A DNA stretch of 64,000 bases from Leptolyngbya sp. PCC 7375 (GTDB lineage Bacteria; Cyanobacteriota; Cyanobacteriia; Phormidesmidales; Phormidesmidaceae), in NCBI RefSeq assembly GCF_000316115.1, contig NZ_JH993797.1, forward strand, positions 3,830,486-3,894,485, given 5' to 3'. Shown in pieces: positions 25,721-35,467 of the stretch (position 1 is its first letter; each line of letters opens with the position of its first letter). Under the pieces are notes generated by a model. The model saw only the letters and a program-made list of their open reading frames with translations, was not told the DNA's origin and did no database searches. A program made the position numbers and the translations under genes.

Positions 25721-28066
25721 ATGACTGCCCTTGATCGCAACGCACAACTACAGAAACTGCGCGATAGTCTGCGCCCTGGCCAACGTCGCTTGGCTGACTG
25801 GCGCGGTGGACCGCTTGCTGTTTCAGCCGTGCCAGGCTCTGGTAAATCTACGGGTATGGCTGCTGGTGCTGCGATCGCAATCTCCCATTTTCAACTCCAC
25901 GCCCGCAAACAACTTGTCCTCGTCACCTTCACCCGCTCTGCTGCCGCCAACCTCAAAGCCAAAGTCCGCCATCACCTCAAAGCCCTCAAACTTCCCTACA
26001 ACAGCTTCATTGTCCAAACACTGCACGGGCTGGCCCTCAACATTGCCACACACAACCCGGAAGTCTCCGGCATCAACCTCGAAACCACCACCCTTGTCTC
26101 ACCGAACCAAAGTAACCGTCTCATCCGCACGGCTGTAGAAGCTTGGATTCATGAAGCACCAGCCCTTTATCATCGACTTGTGGAAGGCCAAAGCTTTGAC
26201 GGGGAAGAAACTGAACGATTGCGACGGCAATCAGTACTCCGCACCGAGATCCTGCCAGCCCTAGCCTACACCGCTATCCACGAAGCTAAAAGTTCAGGCC
26301 TTCAGCCTGCCGACCTGAATCGTATTGGTCAGCAAGCTCCGCCTAACATTTATCAGCTATTAGATATCGCTGCCGGACTCTACGGGCAATACCAAACCCT
26401 GCTCAGTCAGAGAGGGCTGATTGACTACGACGATATGATTTTGGCTGCGCTTCAGGCCTTGAAAGACCCAGACATCTGCCGCCGCTGGCAAAGCCAGTTC
26501 TTTGCTGTATTTGAGGATGAGGCTCAAGATTCATCACCTTTACAGACAAGGTTATTGGAGAAATTGGCCGTAGAACCGGATACAGGAAAGGAACCAATTC
26601 ACCATTCAGGCTCCCTAAATCCCCCCAACCTCGTCCGCGTCGGCGACCCCAACCAGGCCATTAACTCCACCTTCACCCCTGCCGATCCGGTTTTCTTCAA
26701 TCAATTTTGCGACGCCAACCGACCTGATCGCCTTGCCACCATCGACCAGGCCGGGCGCAGCACCCCAAAAATTATGGATGCCGCTAACTACGTATTGCAA
26801 TGGGTTAACCAACAATTCCCTAGGGAAGAGCCGCCCTTCCGAGCACAGGCTATCCTGCCCGTGCCCCCCAATGACCCACAACCCAATGCCAACCCCGCAC
26901 CCTTGGGTCAAGGTGTGGAGCTTATGCAATCTGCCGACATCAATGCATCCGTTCAGCAAATTGCGCAAAAGGTAAAAGAACTAATTGATAATTGGAAAGA
27001 AGAGAAAGAAAACACCTCTTCAAATGCACAACCAGCACCACCCACGCTGGCAGTGCTGGTGCGAGAAAATCGTCAAGGTCGATTTATTCGAGAAGTTCTA
27101 GAAGATTCTGAACGCCTAGGCTTTGATTTTACTGAGACAACTGGGCTAAAAATTTATGATGTGGGCAGTCGCGATCGCAACACCCAAGTCCCTCTCGAAA
27201 TGTTGCACCTACTCCTATTCATCGAACGTCCCCATTCTCCCGACTATCTCAAAGGAGCCCTGCGCGTTCTTGTAGATCGCCAACGCATTCCCACCCAAGA
27301 TCTCAACCCCCTCGCCACCAATCCAGAACAGTTTCTCTACCCTGGTCCCCTTGAGCCATCCCTCACCCATGAGGCCGCGCTCAATGCCCGTCGCTACTGC
27401 ACTAGCCTCTTACGCGCCCGCTTCGACTTACCCCCCTATCATTTGATCCCCTTTCTAGGCACCACCCTCAACTACAACCAAAGCGAGCTTGCCACCGCTG
27501 ACAAACTGGCAGCCCGCATCAGCCAGCAAACGACTGAAGATAGCAGCCTCAGCACCATGATTGGCGCACTCCAAGAAATCGTCAGTTCTGAACGGTTTGA
27601 CGCCATCGAGGCCGAAGATACGGAAGCTCAATACACCCGAGCAGGTCAGCTCACTATTATCACCATGCATAAAGCTAAAGGTCTAGACTGGGATGTGGTG
27701 TTTCTCCCCTTCCTTCACGCAAAATTAATCCCCGGCGAATCCTGGATACCTCCCCAGGGTGAGTTTCTTGGCAGCGTATCCCTACCCGACGTTGCCCGCG
27801 CCCAAATCCGTACCTACGTCCACGGCAATCCAACCATTCCTGATATTCAAACAGCCTGGCACCGTGCCAATGACCTCAAAAAAGCGGAAGAATTTCGTCT
27901 CCTCTACGTCGCCATGACCCGCGCCAAACGTCTGCTATGGATGAGTGCCGCTAAACAAGCCCCTTTCACCTGGAGTAATCCAGACAACCTACAGAACGGG
28001 GAGCCTTGTCCAGTATTACGACCATTGGGTAAGTTTATGCGGGAGCGGCAAACAGAGTCATTTTAG
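25721..28066 (+). CDS. UvrD/PcrA-type superfamily 1 DNA helicase
   Basis: 781 residues. Walker A AVPGSGKSTGMA, motif Ia TFTRSAAANLKAKV, Walker B FEDEAQDSS, motif III VGDPNQAINSTF, motif V TIITMHKAKGLDWDVVFLP and motif VI LLYVAMTRAKRLLWM. UvrD-like, but with an unusual 1A/1B arrangement and a Pro-rich insert around residues 425-445, so I do not name it pcrA. Repair or recombination role. Ends five bases before a strong hairpin terminator. Confidence 0.88.
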   Translation: MTALDRNAQLQKLRDSLRPGQRRLADWRGGPLAVSAVPGSGKSTGMAAGAAIAISHFQLHARKQLVLVTFTRSAAANLKAKVRHHLKALKLPYNSFIVQTLHGLALNIATHNPEVSGINLETTTLVSPNQSNRLIRTAVEAWIHEAPALYHRLVEGQSFDGEETERLRRQSVLRTEILPALAYTAIHEAKSSGLQPADLNRIGQQAPPNIYQLLDIAAGLYGQYQTLLSQRGLIDYDDMILAALQALKDPDICRRWQSQFFAVFEDEAQDSSPLQTRLLEKLAVEPDTGKEPIHHSGSLNPPNLVRVGDPNQAINSTFTPADPVFFNQFCDANRPDRLATIDQAGRSTPKIMDAANYVLQWVNQQFPREEPPFRAQAILPVPPNDPQPNANPAPLGQGVELMQSADINASVQQIAQKVKELIDNWKEEKENTSSNAQPAPPTLAVLVRENRQGRFIREVLEDSERLGFDFTETTGLKIYDVGSRDRNTQVPLEMLHLLLFIERPHSPDYLKGALRVLVDRQRIPTQDLNPLATNPEQFLYPGPLEPSLTHEAALNARRYCTSLLRARFDLPPYHLIPFLGTTLNYNQSELATADKLAARISQQTTEDSSLSTMIGALQEIVSSERFDAIEAEDTEAQYTRAGQLTIITMHKAKGLDWDVVFLPFLHAKLIPGESWIPPQGEFLGSVSLPDVARAQIRTYVHGNPTIPDIQTAWHRANDLKKAEEFRLLYVAMTRAKRLLWMSAAKQAPFTWSNPDNLQNGEPCPVLRPLGKFMRERQTESF

Positions 28067-28070
28067 AATT

Positions 28071-28115
28071 AACGTTGTAGAGACATTGTATGCAACATCT
28101 CTACAACGTTTTTCC
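28071..28115 (+). terminator. Palindromic intrinsic terminator after the UvrD-type helicase
   Basis: Arms AACGTTGTAGAGA (28071-28083) and TCTCTACAACGTT (28098-28110), followed by a run of T. Shares the GTAGAG...CTCTAC core with the dispersed palindromes elsewhere in the window. Confidence 0.75.
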
Positions 28116-28147
28116 CCTGCCAAAATTTTCGCTTCCAGAACCTCACT

Positions 28148-28453
28148 ATGCCTAAATCTGTTCTAAAATTCTCCTCCGAAGACTGCGGCATCTGTCACAA
28201 AATGTCCTTTTACGACGCCAAAGTCGCCAGCGAGCTGGGCCTAGAATTTATCGATATCAAAATGCAGGATACAGCCACATACCGCAAATATCGACGGGTG
28301 CTCCTGACCCAATACCCTGATAAATCAGATATGGGCTGGCCCACTTACATCATTTGCGAAGAGCCTGAAGGGGAATTCAAAATTTTAGGCGAGGTCAAAG
28401 GTGGGCATCCCAAAGGAGAATTTCGTAAGCGTCTCCAGGCAGTGATTAATTAA
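28148..28453 (+). CDS. Thioredoxin-like protein
   Basis: 101 residues with a CGIC redox pair near the N-terminus (SSEDCGICHKM), the usual position of the thioredoxin active site, and the cis-Pro loop in MGWPTYIIC. No signal peptide, so cytosolic. Substrate unknown; it follows the helicase gene by 81 bases, but across the terminator. Confidence 0.8.
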   Translation: MPKSVLKFSSEDCGICHKMSFYDAKVASELGLEFIDIKMQDTATYRKYRRVLLTQYPDKSDMGWPTYIICEEPEGEFKILGEVKGGHPKGEFRKRLQAVIN

Positions 28454-28586
28454 AAGATGGGGAGTGGGGAGTCAGCAGTGGGGATTAGAAAATGGGGAAT
28501 ACGTATTTTCACTGACATGGGATGTGTATCTTAGCCTCCGCACCACTCCCTAGCGCAACGAACCCCCTACTCTCCACGTCCCACAC

Positions 28587-28618
28587 AAAAAAAGCTGGAG
28601 ATTTGATTCCCCAGCTTT
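28587..28618 (-). terminator. Intrinsic terminator between trx-like gene and psaK
   Basis: AAAGCTGG (28591-28598) pairs with CCAGCTTT (28611-28618). The minus strand continues into a T run (plus A at 28587-28593), fitting termination of psaK. On the plus strand TTTTATTG follows, so it may work in both directions. A second inverted repeat, CAGACT...AGTCTG at about 28663-28700, lies closer to psaK. Confidence 0.75.
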
Positions 28619-28722
28619 TATTGAGATGTTCTTAAAGTGAAATGTTATTTGAGCCTATCTAGTCAGACTATCCAGCCGATAGGGCTAGACAGTCTGATGG
28701 ATGATGATGGTCTCTAACGGAT

Positions 28723-28986
28723 TTAGAGCACACCGATAGTGGCCAAACCGATGATGGCACCAATACCGATCACGTGACCTAGGCTAGTACAAGCCAACAT
28801 TGCACCATGGCCCATGCCACCGAAAAATTCGGAGGAAGGTAGACCAAGGCCAACGTTCTTATGCTTGATACCGTAGTTACCGAGTGCGATCGCAAGTACG
28901 TTACAAATGATCATGACGAGACCCACTTTGGGGCTCCAAGCAACAGTGGCGGGAGTCACTGCCAATAAAGAAGGTAAGTAAAGCAA
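28723..28986 (-). CDS. psaK: Photosystem I reaction-centre subunit PsaK
   Basis: 87-residue two-helix subunit at the periphery of photosystem I. Typical features: WSPKVGLVMIICNVLAIALG (helix 1), a short basic loop ending GLPSSEFFGGMGHGA, and LGHVIGIGAIIGLATIGVL (helix 2). Start TTG 28986, supported by GGAG nine bases upstream. Divergent from the next gene by 73 bases. Confidence 0.93.
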   Translation of the reverse strand: MLYLPSLLAVTPATVAWSPKVGLVMIICNVLAIALGNYGIKHKNVGLGLPSSEFFGGMGHGAMLACTSLGHVIGIGAIIGLATIGVL

Positions 28987-29059
28987 GTTACCGTCTCCTC
29001 TCAGAAATAGTATGGTTTTGAAGTCTGGAGGCCGACTTAGCGCAAACTAAGTACAAACC

Positions 29060-29581
29060 TTGTCATCATCTTTCATCAATGCGAAAGATCAACGACCGCC
29101 TCGTTGCAAGACTTTACAATGGGAGCATAAATACCTATGTGCACGCCCCATGATTCACGGTTTACTCTGGCTCCCCTTGCTGATCTTCTTTTTTTGGATT
29201 ACCTGGGCAGGCTGGAACGAGTACAAAAAAGTCGAAACCTATAAGCAATGGGCTACTCAGTTTGAACGTGCTAAGTACGATATCTATGCCGCTCTAGGGC
29301 AAGTAGAGCGTACACTGACGTGGGGTTTACCCACTCGTCAAGGCGTCATCGATCTGCAAACCATCCAATTCGATCAGATTCGCACCATCGATCTACTGAT
29401 CCAGGGTGACGACGCATTTACTCAAGCAGTCAAAGGTACAGCTAAAAAAAGTGAGGCCGTCATCCAGCTCAATCTACAAGACGGTAAAACACCACAGATT
29501 CCATTTACAGATGTGGAACTGGCTAAACAGTGGCATGGTTTCTTAGCACAAACATTACAGGCAACGGAAAATGCAGCATAG
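29060..29581 (+). CDS. Membrane-anchored hypothetical protein
   Basis: Up to 173 residues from TTG 29060. ATG 29150 would also keep the membrane helix (GLLWLPLLIFFFWITWAGW). The remainder is soluble (EYKKVETYKQWATQFERAKY, then DLQTIQFDQIRTIDLLI), probably facing the cytosol. Not a family I recognise. Divergent from psaK. Confidence 0.65.
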   Translation: MSSSFINAKDQRPPRCKTLQWEHKYLCARPMIHGLLWLPLLIFFFWITWAGWNEYKKVETYKQWATQFERAKYDIYAALGQVERTLTWGLPTRQGVIDLQTIQFDQIRTIDLLIQGDDAFTQAVKGTAKKSEAVIQLNLQDGKTPQIPFTDVELAKQWHGFLAQTLQATENAA

Positions 29582-29920
29582 CGCTCGGCACTGAATTCAA
29601 ACCTTAAAATTCAAAACCGCCCCCCCTTCCCCCATAGCCTCATCCTAATACCCCCCTTCCCCCATAGCCTCGTCCTAATAAACAGATCATCCCGGGCACT
29701 ACTTTTTTTCCAAGAAGTGTCAGAATATCTGCACTATTTGCAAAGCTGAATGCTTAAATATATTCTCCAGCTATCCCAGGAGACCTAAATCAACCTAATT
29801 ACTGGGCAACATCAGTCATTAGCCACCTCGCTCTAACGCTTCGTTTGGCAAGCTCCCGTCGAAACGCCGCTTCTCCTTTTCCCCACTGGCACCACCAACA
29901 GTCACTCATTACACCTTCCC
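29582..29920. other. Intergenic region upstream of ftsQ, 339 bases
   Basis: No gene. Contains the 30-bp tandem duplication at 29621-29680 and an AT-rich stretch. No clear promoter boxes. Confidence 0.45.
29621..29680. repeat. 30-bp tandem direct duplication
   Basis: Two copies of a C-rich unit (CCCCCCTTCCCCCATAGCCT plus ten bases), 29621-29650 and 29651-29680, differing at one base. Confidence 0.9.
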
Positions 29921-30760
29921 ATGCCAGACATTCCTGAATACTCTCAAGCAACCTTGGCCAGCCGTCGGCAAGACCTCAAACAGCGGCGTCAAAGACTTTT
30001 TTGGCAACAGCTATGGCGGCAAACGGCCATGGTTGGGTTAACTTTAGGCTGTTTGAGTTTAGCTACATCCAATCGTTGGCATATTCAGTCCACTGAGCAG
30101 ATCAACCTCAGTGGCAATCAACTGCTGCCCGATGAAGAGGTTTATGAACTAATAGATATTGACTATCCTAAATCCCTCTTAAAGGTACGTCCCCTAGATT
30201 TAGAACATGCCTTGACCGATAAGGGACCTATCGAGGACGCCATCGTTAGGCGGCGACTGTTACCCCCCGGTTTAAATATCCGCATTCGGGAACGAACACC
30301 GGTTGCGATCGCTCTTCCAAATGTGGACGTCGCCATTAAGTCTCTAGACGATGATCCCCAGAGTTTTTCTCAGATGGGGCTCTTAGATGCCAACGGCTAT
30401 TGGATGCCCTACAACAGCTTTACTCAACTAGGGTCTCAAGAACCCAAACTACAGGTTCAGGGCATGCGTCCGGCATATCAAAAACACTGGCCGGACATCT
30501 ACCAAATGTTACAAAAAAATCCGGTATCCGTCTCTCTTCTTGATTGGCGTGATCCAGCCAATTTAATTCTGCATACAGACCTGGGTACTGTGCACATGGG
30601 TCCCTATGGACAGAATTTTTCTAAACAACTGACTGCACTCGATCGAATGCGAAATTTGAACGCCAAAATGGATATCGAAGAAATCGCCTTCATTGACCTG
30701 CGTAATCCCGACAATCCCACCTTAGAAATACTCCAGGCAACAAAGACTCAAGCCCCTTAA
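29921..30760 (+). CDS. ftsQ: Cell division protein FtsQ (POTRA domain)
   Basis: 279 residues. Basic N-terminal cytosolic segment, one membrane helix (AMVGLTLGCLSLATS), then a POTRA domain (INLSGNQLLPDEEVYELIDI, ..., RRRLLPPGLNIRIRERTPVAIAL), and a C-terminal beta domain with the QEIAFIDLRNP-like end (EEIAFIDLRNPDNPTLEIL). Divisome scaffold in the periplasm. Located before ftsZ, the usual order, though 460 bases apart. Confidence 0.9.
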   Translation: MPDIPEYSQATLASRRQDLKQRRQRLFWQQLWRQTAMVGLTLGCLSLATSNRWHIQSTEQINLSGNQLLPDEEVYELIDIDYPKSLLKVRPLDLEHALTDKGPIEDAIVRRRLLPPGLNIRIRERTPVAIALPNVDVAIKSLDDDPQSFSQMGLLDANGYWMPYNSFTQLGSQEPKLQVQGMRPAYQKHWPDIYQMLQKNPVSVSLLDWRDPANLILHTDLGTVHMGPYGQNFSKQLTALDRMRNLNAKMDIEEIAFIDLRNPDNPTLEILQATKTQAP

Positions 30761-31220
30761 AAAAGCCTAAAAATAATGTCGCTTGAGATCGCTCAATACA
30801 TTACTACACCGTAGTCTCCGGTTATAGATACTGATATTTACTGGCCCCTTATAACGACTATCTTTTATTTTCAATCCATATGGTTAGTTTTCGCTTTTTA
30901 GAAACCAGTTCTTACCCATTTAAATTCTTGAAGTAATCAGTAAGTTTAGTTGGTTTTTTAAGCAAGTTCCCGTATAGTTGACTAGAATATGCCCCCATAG
31001 TGTTCGAAATTAATCTTCAAAATCTCTGTGAAGCTTTTAGGACGCATATTTCAAGCTTTCTCTGCATAGATTGATGAATTACCTCCATCTTCTATTGGCG
31101 GAGACCTGCCCTGCTTGGTTTGTAATTGCTATATAGTTAGTTCTTACTTTTGCGGCAGTCGCGTGTGTTCTGTGACTGATTGGGTCAATAGCTCACTGAT
31201 ATCTCGTATACCTTTGCCCT
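30761..31220. other. Long leader and promoter region of ftsZ, 460 bases
   Basis: No open frame of note between ftsQ and ftsZ. AT-rich and probably holds the ftsZ promoters. TTGACT at about 30978 is a possible -35 but lacks a good -10 at the right distance. No RNA structure was recognised. Confidence 0.45.
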
Positions 31221-32462
31221 ATGTCTAAATCATCCTCACACAACTCTCACGGAAATTCGGGTCTGGGCCTCAATATGTCTGATATGAATAATAATCATCG
31301 TAATGAACCTGCGTTGAGTAATGCAGCTATGGGGAATGATATTGTGCCTGGGAGTATGGCGAGGATTAAGGTTGTTGGTGTAGGTGGCGGCGGGTGCAAT
31401 GCCGTTAATCGAATGATCGATACCGGCGTATCGGGTATTGAGTTTTGGGCATTGAACACCGACGCTCAAGCATTGACGAAGGCGAATAGTGCTAATCCAT
31501 TACAGCTTGGTCAAAAGCTGACTCGTGGATTGGGTGCAGGCGGCAATCCAGCCATTGGCCAAAAAGCAGCTGAAGAATCAAGGGATGAAATTTCCACCGC
31601 AATCGAAGGTGCGGACCTGGTTTTCATCACTGCCGGCATGGGTGGGGGCACTGGCACTGGCGCAGCTCCCGTGGTAGCAGAAGCTGCTAAAGAAGCAGGC
31701 GCACTCACCGTTGGTGTTGTTACTCGTCCTTTTACTTTTGAAGGTCGCCGTCGCACAACCCAGTCAGAAGAAGGGATCATGGCGCTACAGGAATGCGTAG
31801 ATACCCTGATTATTATTCCTAATGACAAGCTACTGTCAGTTATTTCAGAGCAAACCCCGGTACAAGAGGCCTTTCGTTTCGCTGATGATATTTTGCGCCA
31901 AGGTGTGCAGGGCATCTCTGACATCATCACCATTTCTGGTTTGGTGAACGTTGATTTTGCTGACGTACGCGCCGTTATGGCCGATGCAGGCTCTGCCTTG
32001 ATGGGTATTGGTGTGGGCTCTGGTAAATCCCGCGCCCGTGAAGCAGCCATTGCGGCCATTTCATCACCGTTGCTAGAAACCTCCATTGATGGCGCTACAG
32101 GGGCTGTCCTCAATATTACGGGTGGCAACGACATGACCCTACATGAGGTGAATGCCGCAGCAGAAATTATTTACGAGGCTGTTGATCCTAACGCAAACAT
32201 CATCTTTGGTGCCGTAATTGATGAGCGGATGCAGGGTGAAATCCGCATTACAGTGATTGCCACTGGCTTCAATAGTAATAGTGAATTTGGTGGTAATGCA
32301 GCCGTTGCCACGTCTCCATCAAGGATTGCACCGCTGCAACGGCCATCTTCGATCGGTTCTAAACCAGCTGATTTGCCATCAAGTATGCCAAGCAATCGCC
32401 CCAGTATTGCCCCCGATCTGGATATTCCAGATTTCCTGCAACGGCGGCGACAGTCGCGATAG
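31221..32462 (+). CDS. ftsZ: Cell division GTPase FtsZ
   Basis: Tubulin-like GTPase that forms the division ring. 413 residues. A disordered, Asn/Ser-rich N-terminal extension of about 45 residues (cyanobacterial type), then IKVVGVGGGGCNAVNRM, the tubulin signature GGGTGTGAAP, the T7 synergy region (NVDFADVRAVM), and a C-terminal conserved peptide DIPDFLQRRR that binds FtsA or SepF partners. Start ATG 31221. Followed 13 bases later by thiD. Confidence 0.97.
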   Translation: MSKSSSHNSHGNSGLGLNMSDMNNNHRNEPALSNAAMGNDIVPGSMARIKVVGVGGGGCNAVNRMIDTGVSGIEFWALNTDAQALTKANSANPLQLGQKLTRGLGAGGNPAIGQKAAEESRDEISTAIEGADLVFITAGMGGGTGTGAAPVVAEAAKEAGALTVGVVTRPFTFEGRRRTTQSEEGIMALQECVDTLIIIPNDKLLSVISEQTPVQEAFRFADDILRQGVQGISDIITISGLVNVDFADVRAVMADAGSALMGIGVGSGKSRAREAAIAAISSPLLETSIDGATGAVLNITGGNDMTLHEVNAAAEIIYEAVDPNANIIFGAVIDERMQGEIRITVIATGFNSNSEFGGNAAVATSPSRIAPLQRPSSIGSKPADLPSSMPSNRPSIAPDLDIPDFLQRRRQSR

Positions 32463-32475
32463 GTAGCGGTTTTTT

Positions 32476-33276
32476 ATGGCTTATATTCCACCAGTTGCTT
32501 TAACCATCGCGGGCTCAGATAGCGGTGGTGGGGCTGGAATTCAGGCAGATCTGCGTACCTTTTCATTCCATGCTGTTCATGGAACCAGTGCGCTTACATG
32601 CATTACAGCTCAGAATACCCAAGGCGTATCGCGGGTTGATGCTCTAGCCCCAGAGGCTGTCATTGCTCAGATTGAGGCAGTGTTTACTGATATGGGTGTT
32701 CAGGCTCTGAAAACGGGCATGTTGCTCAATCAACCGATCATTGAGACGGTGACTGATTATCTCAAGGGATTGGTCGATGTCGGCTGTGTAATTGATCCGG
32801 TCATGGTATCGCGCACAGGGGCGCAGCTAATAGATAATGATTCGATCGCAGCACTAAAAAAGCTGATTCCTCTCGCCACGGTGCTCACCCCCAATCGCTA
32901 CGAAGCTGAAATCCTCAGCGGTCAATCTATTCAGACCCTAGAACATATGAAAACTGCAGCCCAGGCTATTCATGGCTTGGGTGCTAAAGCCGTTATCGTT
33001 AAAGGTGGTGGTTTTGATAACGAACTGCGCGGCATTGATGTCTGGTATGACGGCACGACTCTAACCAAGCTAACCACCAGCTGCATCGACACCGCCGACA
33101 CCCACGGCACTGGCTGCACCCTCTCCGCCGCCATTACGGCCAATCTCGCCCTGGGTCATACGCCATTTGAGTCTGCTAAACGCGCCAAAGAGTATGTCAC
33201 ACAGGCATTAAACTACTCGCTCCGGATCGGCACAGGCCAAGGCCCGGTTGGACATTTTTATCCGTTATTGACGTAG
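32476..33276 (+). CDS. thiD: Hydroxymethylpyrimidine/phosphomethylpyrimidine kinase ThiD
   Basis: Thiamine biosynthesis kinase (HMP to HMP-PP). 266 residues, ribokinase fold: ALTIAGSDSGGGAGIQADL, VLTPNRYEAEILSG, VIVKGGG and the catalytic loop DTHGTGCTLSAAI. Just 13 bases after ftsZ, so probably co-transcribed. Ends at the palindromic element 33280-33317. Confidence 0.95.
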   Translation: MAYIPPVALTIAGSDSGGGAGIQADLRTFSFHAVHGTSALTCITAQNTQGVSRVDALAPEAVIAQIEAVFTDMGVQALKTGMLLNQPIIETVTDYLKGLVDVGCVIDPVMVSRTGAQLIDNDSIAALKKLIPLATVLTPNRYEAEILSGQSIQTLEHMKTAAQAIHGLGAKAVIVKGGGFDNELRGIDVWYDGTTLTKLTTSCIDTADTHGTGCTLSAAITANLALGHTPFESAKRAKEYVTQALNYSLRIGTGQGPVGHFYPLLT

Positions 33277-33279
33277 GGG

Positions 33280-33320
33280 CGCATGTAGGAGCGTTGCATG
33301 CAACGCCCCTACATGCGTTT
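33280..33320 (+). repeat. Dispersed palindrome, likely terminator after thiD
   Basis: Arms CGCATGTAGGAGCGTTG (33280-33296) and CAACGCCCCTACATGCG (33301-33317) with one mismatch and loop CATG, then TTT. Member of the GTAGGGGCGTT/AACGCCCCTAC family also at 45179 and 61877. Confidence 0.75.
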
Positions 33321-33322
33321 TC

Positions 33323-33778
33323 TCAATCCCCGTCTGGCTTCGGCCATACACTCTCCCAATCGGGACATTCATCATAATCCTCTGGTCCATGGGGATGCAG
33401 CGCACAAACCAGCATCTGCCCACCATAGCTCTCACCATGATAATAAGAGCAACCTGCACACTTGGGATGGTTCTGTAGCCAGGGTGTGAGGGTTTGATGG
33501 AGCGGAGCCATGGTCTGCTCACACCAGCTCACCACTGAACCGACTACGGGATCCAGCTGAGTTTCTAACTCATCAAGAGCCTGGGATATAGGCGGTGAGA
33601 TGTTTTCCACCACCTGCTCCGCCAGCTCATCGGCCAGTTCATCTGCGGCATCCAATACTGGGCTCACAACATCTACAGCCTGCTCTGCTAGCACATCCAA
33701 GAATTGTTCAGTCTGCTCTAAGGTACTGTGAACAGCCTCTTGCAGATCTTGTTGTAGTTGTTTTAGCCAGTCGTCCAT
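33323..33778 (-). CDS. Conserved cyanobacterial protein with C-terminal cysteine motif
   Basis: About 151 residues from ATG 33778 (MDDWLKQLQQDLQEAV); an upstream ATG at 33811 is less likely. The first two thirds are acidic, helical and coiled-coil-like (LDAADELADELAEQVVE). The C-terminal third holds CAGCSYYHG, MLVCALHPHGPEDYDECPDW, giving four Cys and two His placed for a metal or Fe-S site. This motif is familiar from a cyanobacteria-restricted family of unknown function. Confidence 0.75.
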   Translation of the reverse strand: MDDWLKQLQQDLQEAVHSTLEQTEQFLDVLAEQAVDVVSPVLDAADELADELAEQVVENISPPISQALDELETQLDPVVGSVVSWCEQTMAPLHQTLTPWLQNHPKCAGCSYYHGESYGGQMLVCALHPHGPEDYDECPDWESVWPKPDGD

Positions 33779-33972
33779 AACGATGGAAAGTAAAGAAGAG
33801 CAAGAGGTCAAAAGATGAAATCTCAGAAGGGTGAGAAATAGAAGAAATTCTGATTTTTGAGTGTTGAATTCTTAGTTAGTGACCACCCAATACATCACTG
33901 AGTCATGCTTATGGATAAACAGAGTTAACAGCTGTTAACTCAAAACTCAAAATTAAAACCCTCGATATTAAA

Positions 33973-34341
33973 TCAATCGTCATCGTCTTTCAGACGTTGC
34001 AACTCAGTCTGAAGCTCTTCAATTTCCTTACGTAGAGCATCAGTTGCTGCTCGATCGTCGGGTTCTTCTTCTTCAATAATTTCAATTTTACGAGGTGCGC
34101 TATCAGCAGGTTGGGTAGATTCAGTCGCAGCAGCTGAGCTCTGGGCACGGTCAACCATATCGTTGACTATTTTCTGAGCTTCATCAGCCGTAATTTCACC
34201 ACGAGCCACCAACTCATCGACTAGCTTTTGGGCCTGTAGTCGTAGATCACTAAACCCATCACCTGCTTTTTCAGATGCATAGGACGCTAAGCCTACACCT
34301 AAATAGAATGCTTTTTGCACCAACTGGCCAAAGTCTGCCAC
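33973..34341 (-). CDS. Phasin-like helical protein
   Basis: 122 residues, GTG start. Amphipathic helices (DFGQLVQKAFYLGVGLASYA, LQAQKLVDELVARGEITADE), a linker rich in Ser/Ala/Pro, then an acidic coiled coil (ALRKEIEELQTELQRLKDDDD). Resembles the short phasin/PhaF-type family of cyanobacteria, though no polyhydroxyalkanoate genes are near. Confidence 0.65.
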   Translation of the reverse strand: MADFGQLVQKAFYLGVGLASYASEKAGDGFSDLRLQAQKLVDELVARGEITADEAQKIVNDMVDRAQSSAAATESTQPADSAPRKIEIIEEEEPDDRAATDALRKEIEELQTELQRLKDDDD

Positions 34342-34496
34342 GACCCATACTCCTCTAACAATATTTGGTGAATAAGTGAAACAGCCCCATCACCTTAATA
34401 TCTTCAGTTTTAACAACGGATCTCGACAGTGTGTAGCGTGCTCAACCGTCGGATAGCCGTACCTGAATGGAGCAGATACACCATAAAAACAGAGGA

Positions 34497-34590
34497 GACC
34501 CGGAGACTACGCCTATCTCAAGCATCCCGTATTGCTGCTACCTTCCGGTCCTGACAAGATTTGGGCGTTGCGATCGCATAGATCCGAGTC
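34497..34590 (-). ncRNA. ffs: Signal recognition particle RNA (4.5S-type)
   Basis: The minus strand reads TTGTCAGGACCGGAAGGTAG followed by CAGCAATACGGGA, the universal SRP RNA domain IV that binds Ffh (GGAA tetraloop). The ends pair over eight bases (GACTCGGA with TCCGGGTC), which fixes the limits to about 94 nt. A -10-like TATGCT sits eight bases upstream (plus 34598-34603). The protein receptor FtsY is also encoded in this window. Confidence 0.93.
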
Positions 34591-34624
34591 ACTTACTAGC
34601 ATAGCATCGTTTTCCCACACCTAT

Positions 34625-35467
34625 CTAGGAGGACTTTGGTACCTGGCGTAAAAACCCGATTAGATTGCGGAAAAATTTAGGACTGAGCGGCTCTCCAGAT
34701 TCATCTGTAAAAAGTGAGTCAGGCGTATCAGCTGCCTCTGAAAGCATCATGGGCACTTCCTCAGCCAGCCCAATAAAGATTAAACGAAATGCAATACGCT
34801 GAACGTCTTCAATGGGCAACGTCAAGCTCTGAGCAATTTGACCAAGGGATTTTTTTTCATCCATCAGTCGCCAGACACTCCACTCAGCTTGATTAATACG
34901 TACATTAGGCTGACCGCGTATCAGACTGACTAAGGCCGACTGCGGGTGGGGCAGTTTGTCTTTAAAGGCTGTCCAATCTTTCAAAATACGCAGTCCTGGC
35001 AAAACCACCTCAGTAGCAACGACACTGAGGCCAGTCATTTCCACCTTAGGCAGGGGCGCATCCGGGTCAAATGTAAAATAACCATCTGGCACTTGGAATA
35101 AATCACAAATCTGACGAATGACTTGAGCCGCGAACAAGATTTGCAATTGCTTTGGGCTTAAGACGCCTTGAGCACGTAAAAATCTTCCCAAAGGTTCATC
35201 CACAGGGCAACGACGAATCAACCGCTCTATCATCGTGGTGCTGAGGTAACGACGATGGTTAATTAAAGTAGCGAGACAGCGACAATCCAACCGATTTGTC
35301 ACCGTTACAATACGACCACGATGAAGCCATATGAAATAGAACTTAGGGTGTGCTTGCCCAGGAGCCGTTAGCCCCTGAATAGCAAGCAGTCCCGTCTTCT
35401 TGCCATCTTGCAAAAGCTGGAAAACCTCTGGCAGTGAAATATCTGAGAGATAACCGTTGACAGACAT
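34625..35467 (-). CDS. DUF4388 domain protein (PatA-like N-terminal)
   Basis: 280 residues. The N-terminus (MSVNGYLSDISLPEVFQLLQ DGKKTGLL region) is the PatA-N/DUF4388 fold, later LGRFLRAQGVLSPKQLQILF and ICDLFQVPDGYFTFDPDA. No receiver or output domain follows. This domain usually works in signalling or motility modules with Roadblock proteins, and one is encoded just upstream. Confidence 0.82.
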   Translation of the reverse strand: MSVNGYLSDISLPEVFQLLQDGKKTGLLAIQGLTAPGQAHPKFYFIWLHRGRIVTVTNRLDCRCLATLINHRRYLSTTMIERLIRRCPVDEPLGRFLRAQGVLSPKQLQILFAAQVIRQICDLFQVPDGYFTFDPDAPLPKVEMTGLSVVATEVVLPGLRILKDWTAFKDKLPHPQSALVSLIRGQPNVRINQAEWSVWRLMDEKKSLGQIAQSLTLPIEDVQRIAFRLIFIGLAEEVPMMLSEAADTPDSLFTDESGEPLSPKFFRNLIGFLRQVPKSS